Shown here one piece after another: positions 6,919-7,077 of a DNA stretch of 7,077 nucleotides (position 1 is the first letter of the stretch; every line of letters begins with the position of its first letter). Both the position numbers and the translations under genes were made by a program. Source of the DNA: an uncultured Granulosicoccaceae bacterium. GTDB lineage: Bacteria; Pseudomonadota; Gammaproteobacteria; Granulosicoccales; Granulosicoccaceae. The stretch covers positions 1 through 7,077 of the forward strand of contig CALFBL010000224.1 in NCBI GenBank assembly GCA_937951695.1. Reading direction: 5' to 3'. The notes under the pieces are model-generated. The model made no database searches, was not told where the DNA came from, and was given only the letters and a program-made list of their open reading frames with translations.

Positions 6919-7077
6919 GTGAAGACCCAGCGTAGAAACGCCAGAACCCCGCGGGTGTGGTTTGATGGCCCCATTGAGAGCACGATTGGGTGCTCGGACT
7001 CGTTCTCGCCCATTGAATTGCCTAAACACACCACCCATCATCTACTTAATGTTTTGCGCACCAACGACAATGACGCC
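6919..7077 (+). CDS. rsmE: RsmE-like 16S rRNA (uracil1498-N3)-methyltransferase, N-terminal part (3' end outside window)
   Basis: A frame opens with GTG immediately after the dnaG stop and stays open for 53 codons to the window end. Residues 11-19 (PRVWFDGPI) and 33-49 (ELPKHTTHHLLNVLRTN) match the family N-terminal pattern 'PRVy.dgpl...eLp...aHHL.nVLR', the PUA-like RNA-binding part of RsmE. RsmE methylates U1498 of 16S rRNA in the 30S decoding region. The C-terminal SPOUT methyltransferase domain with its knot lies beyond the window and cannot be checked. The GTG at 6919 is the only sensible start before the conserved segment; GTG 6955 (codon 13) would remove the conserved Pro-Arg. No Shine-Dalgarno sequence is visible, so translation probably depends on termination at dnaG. 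Between DGPI and ELP there are about 13 residues, longer than I expect, with PIE occurring twice. Family assignment rests on this short stretch only. Confidence 0.82.
   Translation, partial: MKTQRRNARTPRVWFDGPIESTIGCSDSFSPIELPKHTTHHLLNVLRTNDNDA

Noticed and set aside
6978..6995. GAGCAC-GATTGG-GTGCTC, a 6-bp hairpin, considered as a terminator or attenuator after dnaG.
   Set aside because: It lies within the rsmE coding region, is short and has no following U tract. A stem this small is expected by chance.
1..7077. Search for a novel multi-gene system, mobile element, CRISPR array, tRNA or other RNA gene.
   Set aside because: The four genes are recognisable housekeeping families with conserved active-site residues. 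No long repeats, transposase, integrase, att-like duplication or RNA gene folds were seen.

Overview
The window looks like chromosomal housekeeping DNA from a gammaproteobacterium. All genes lie on the plus strand and are tightly packed. The evidence is the close match, recalled from known family sequences, of the encoded GltB and DnaG to the E. coli proteins. The gene pair 'SPOR-domain protein then gltB' is also typical of the aroK-aroB-(DamX-like)-gltB neighbourhood in that class. Base composition is moderate (roughly 50-55% GC by eye). I cannot name a genus.

Layout: (1) 1-531 is the 3' end of an Ala/Glu-rich protein with a C-terminal SPOR domain, DamX-like. (2) 532-649 is a 118-nt AT-rich gap with a perfect TATAAT box just before the next gene. 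(3) 653-5149 is gltB, the glutamate synthase large subunit, complete with its catalytic Cys, FMN domain, 3Fe-4S cysteines and GXGXG domain. (4) A 35-nt gap (5150-5184) holds an extended -10 element and one arm of a 10-bp perfect inverted repeat that straddles the next start codon. (5) 5185-6918 is dnaG, DNA primase, with zinc-binding and TOPRIM residues all present. (6) From 6919 to the window end is the N-terminus of an RsmE-like 16S rRNA methyltransferase. Its GTG directly follows the dnaG stop.

The genes belong to different processes: septal wall binding, ammonia assimilation, replication priming and rRNA modification. They are better read as neighbours than as a pathway. Two arrangements stand out. 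gltB is not followed by gltD, and dnaG is not in the usual rpsU-dnaG-rpoD order. I see no mobile element, CRISPR array, RNA gene, defence module or clear Rho-independent terminator. No undescribed multi-gene system is visible.

The most interesting signal is at the gltB/dnaG junction. A promoter-like element is placed so that dnaG mRNA would start at or next to its AUG (leaderless). An inverted repeat there could occlude that AUG only on read-through transcripts coming from gltB. This is inference from sequence and is untested.
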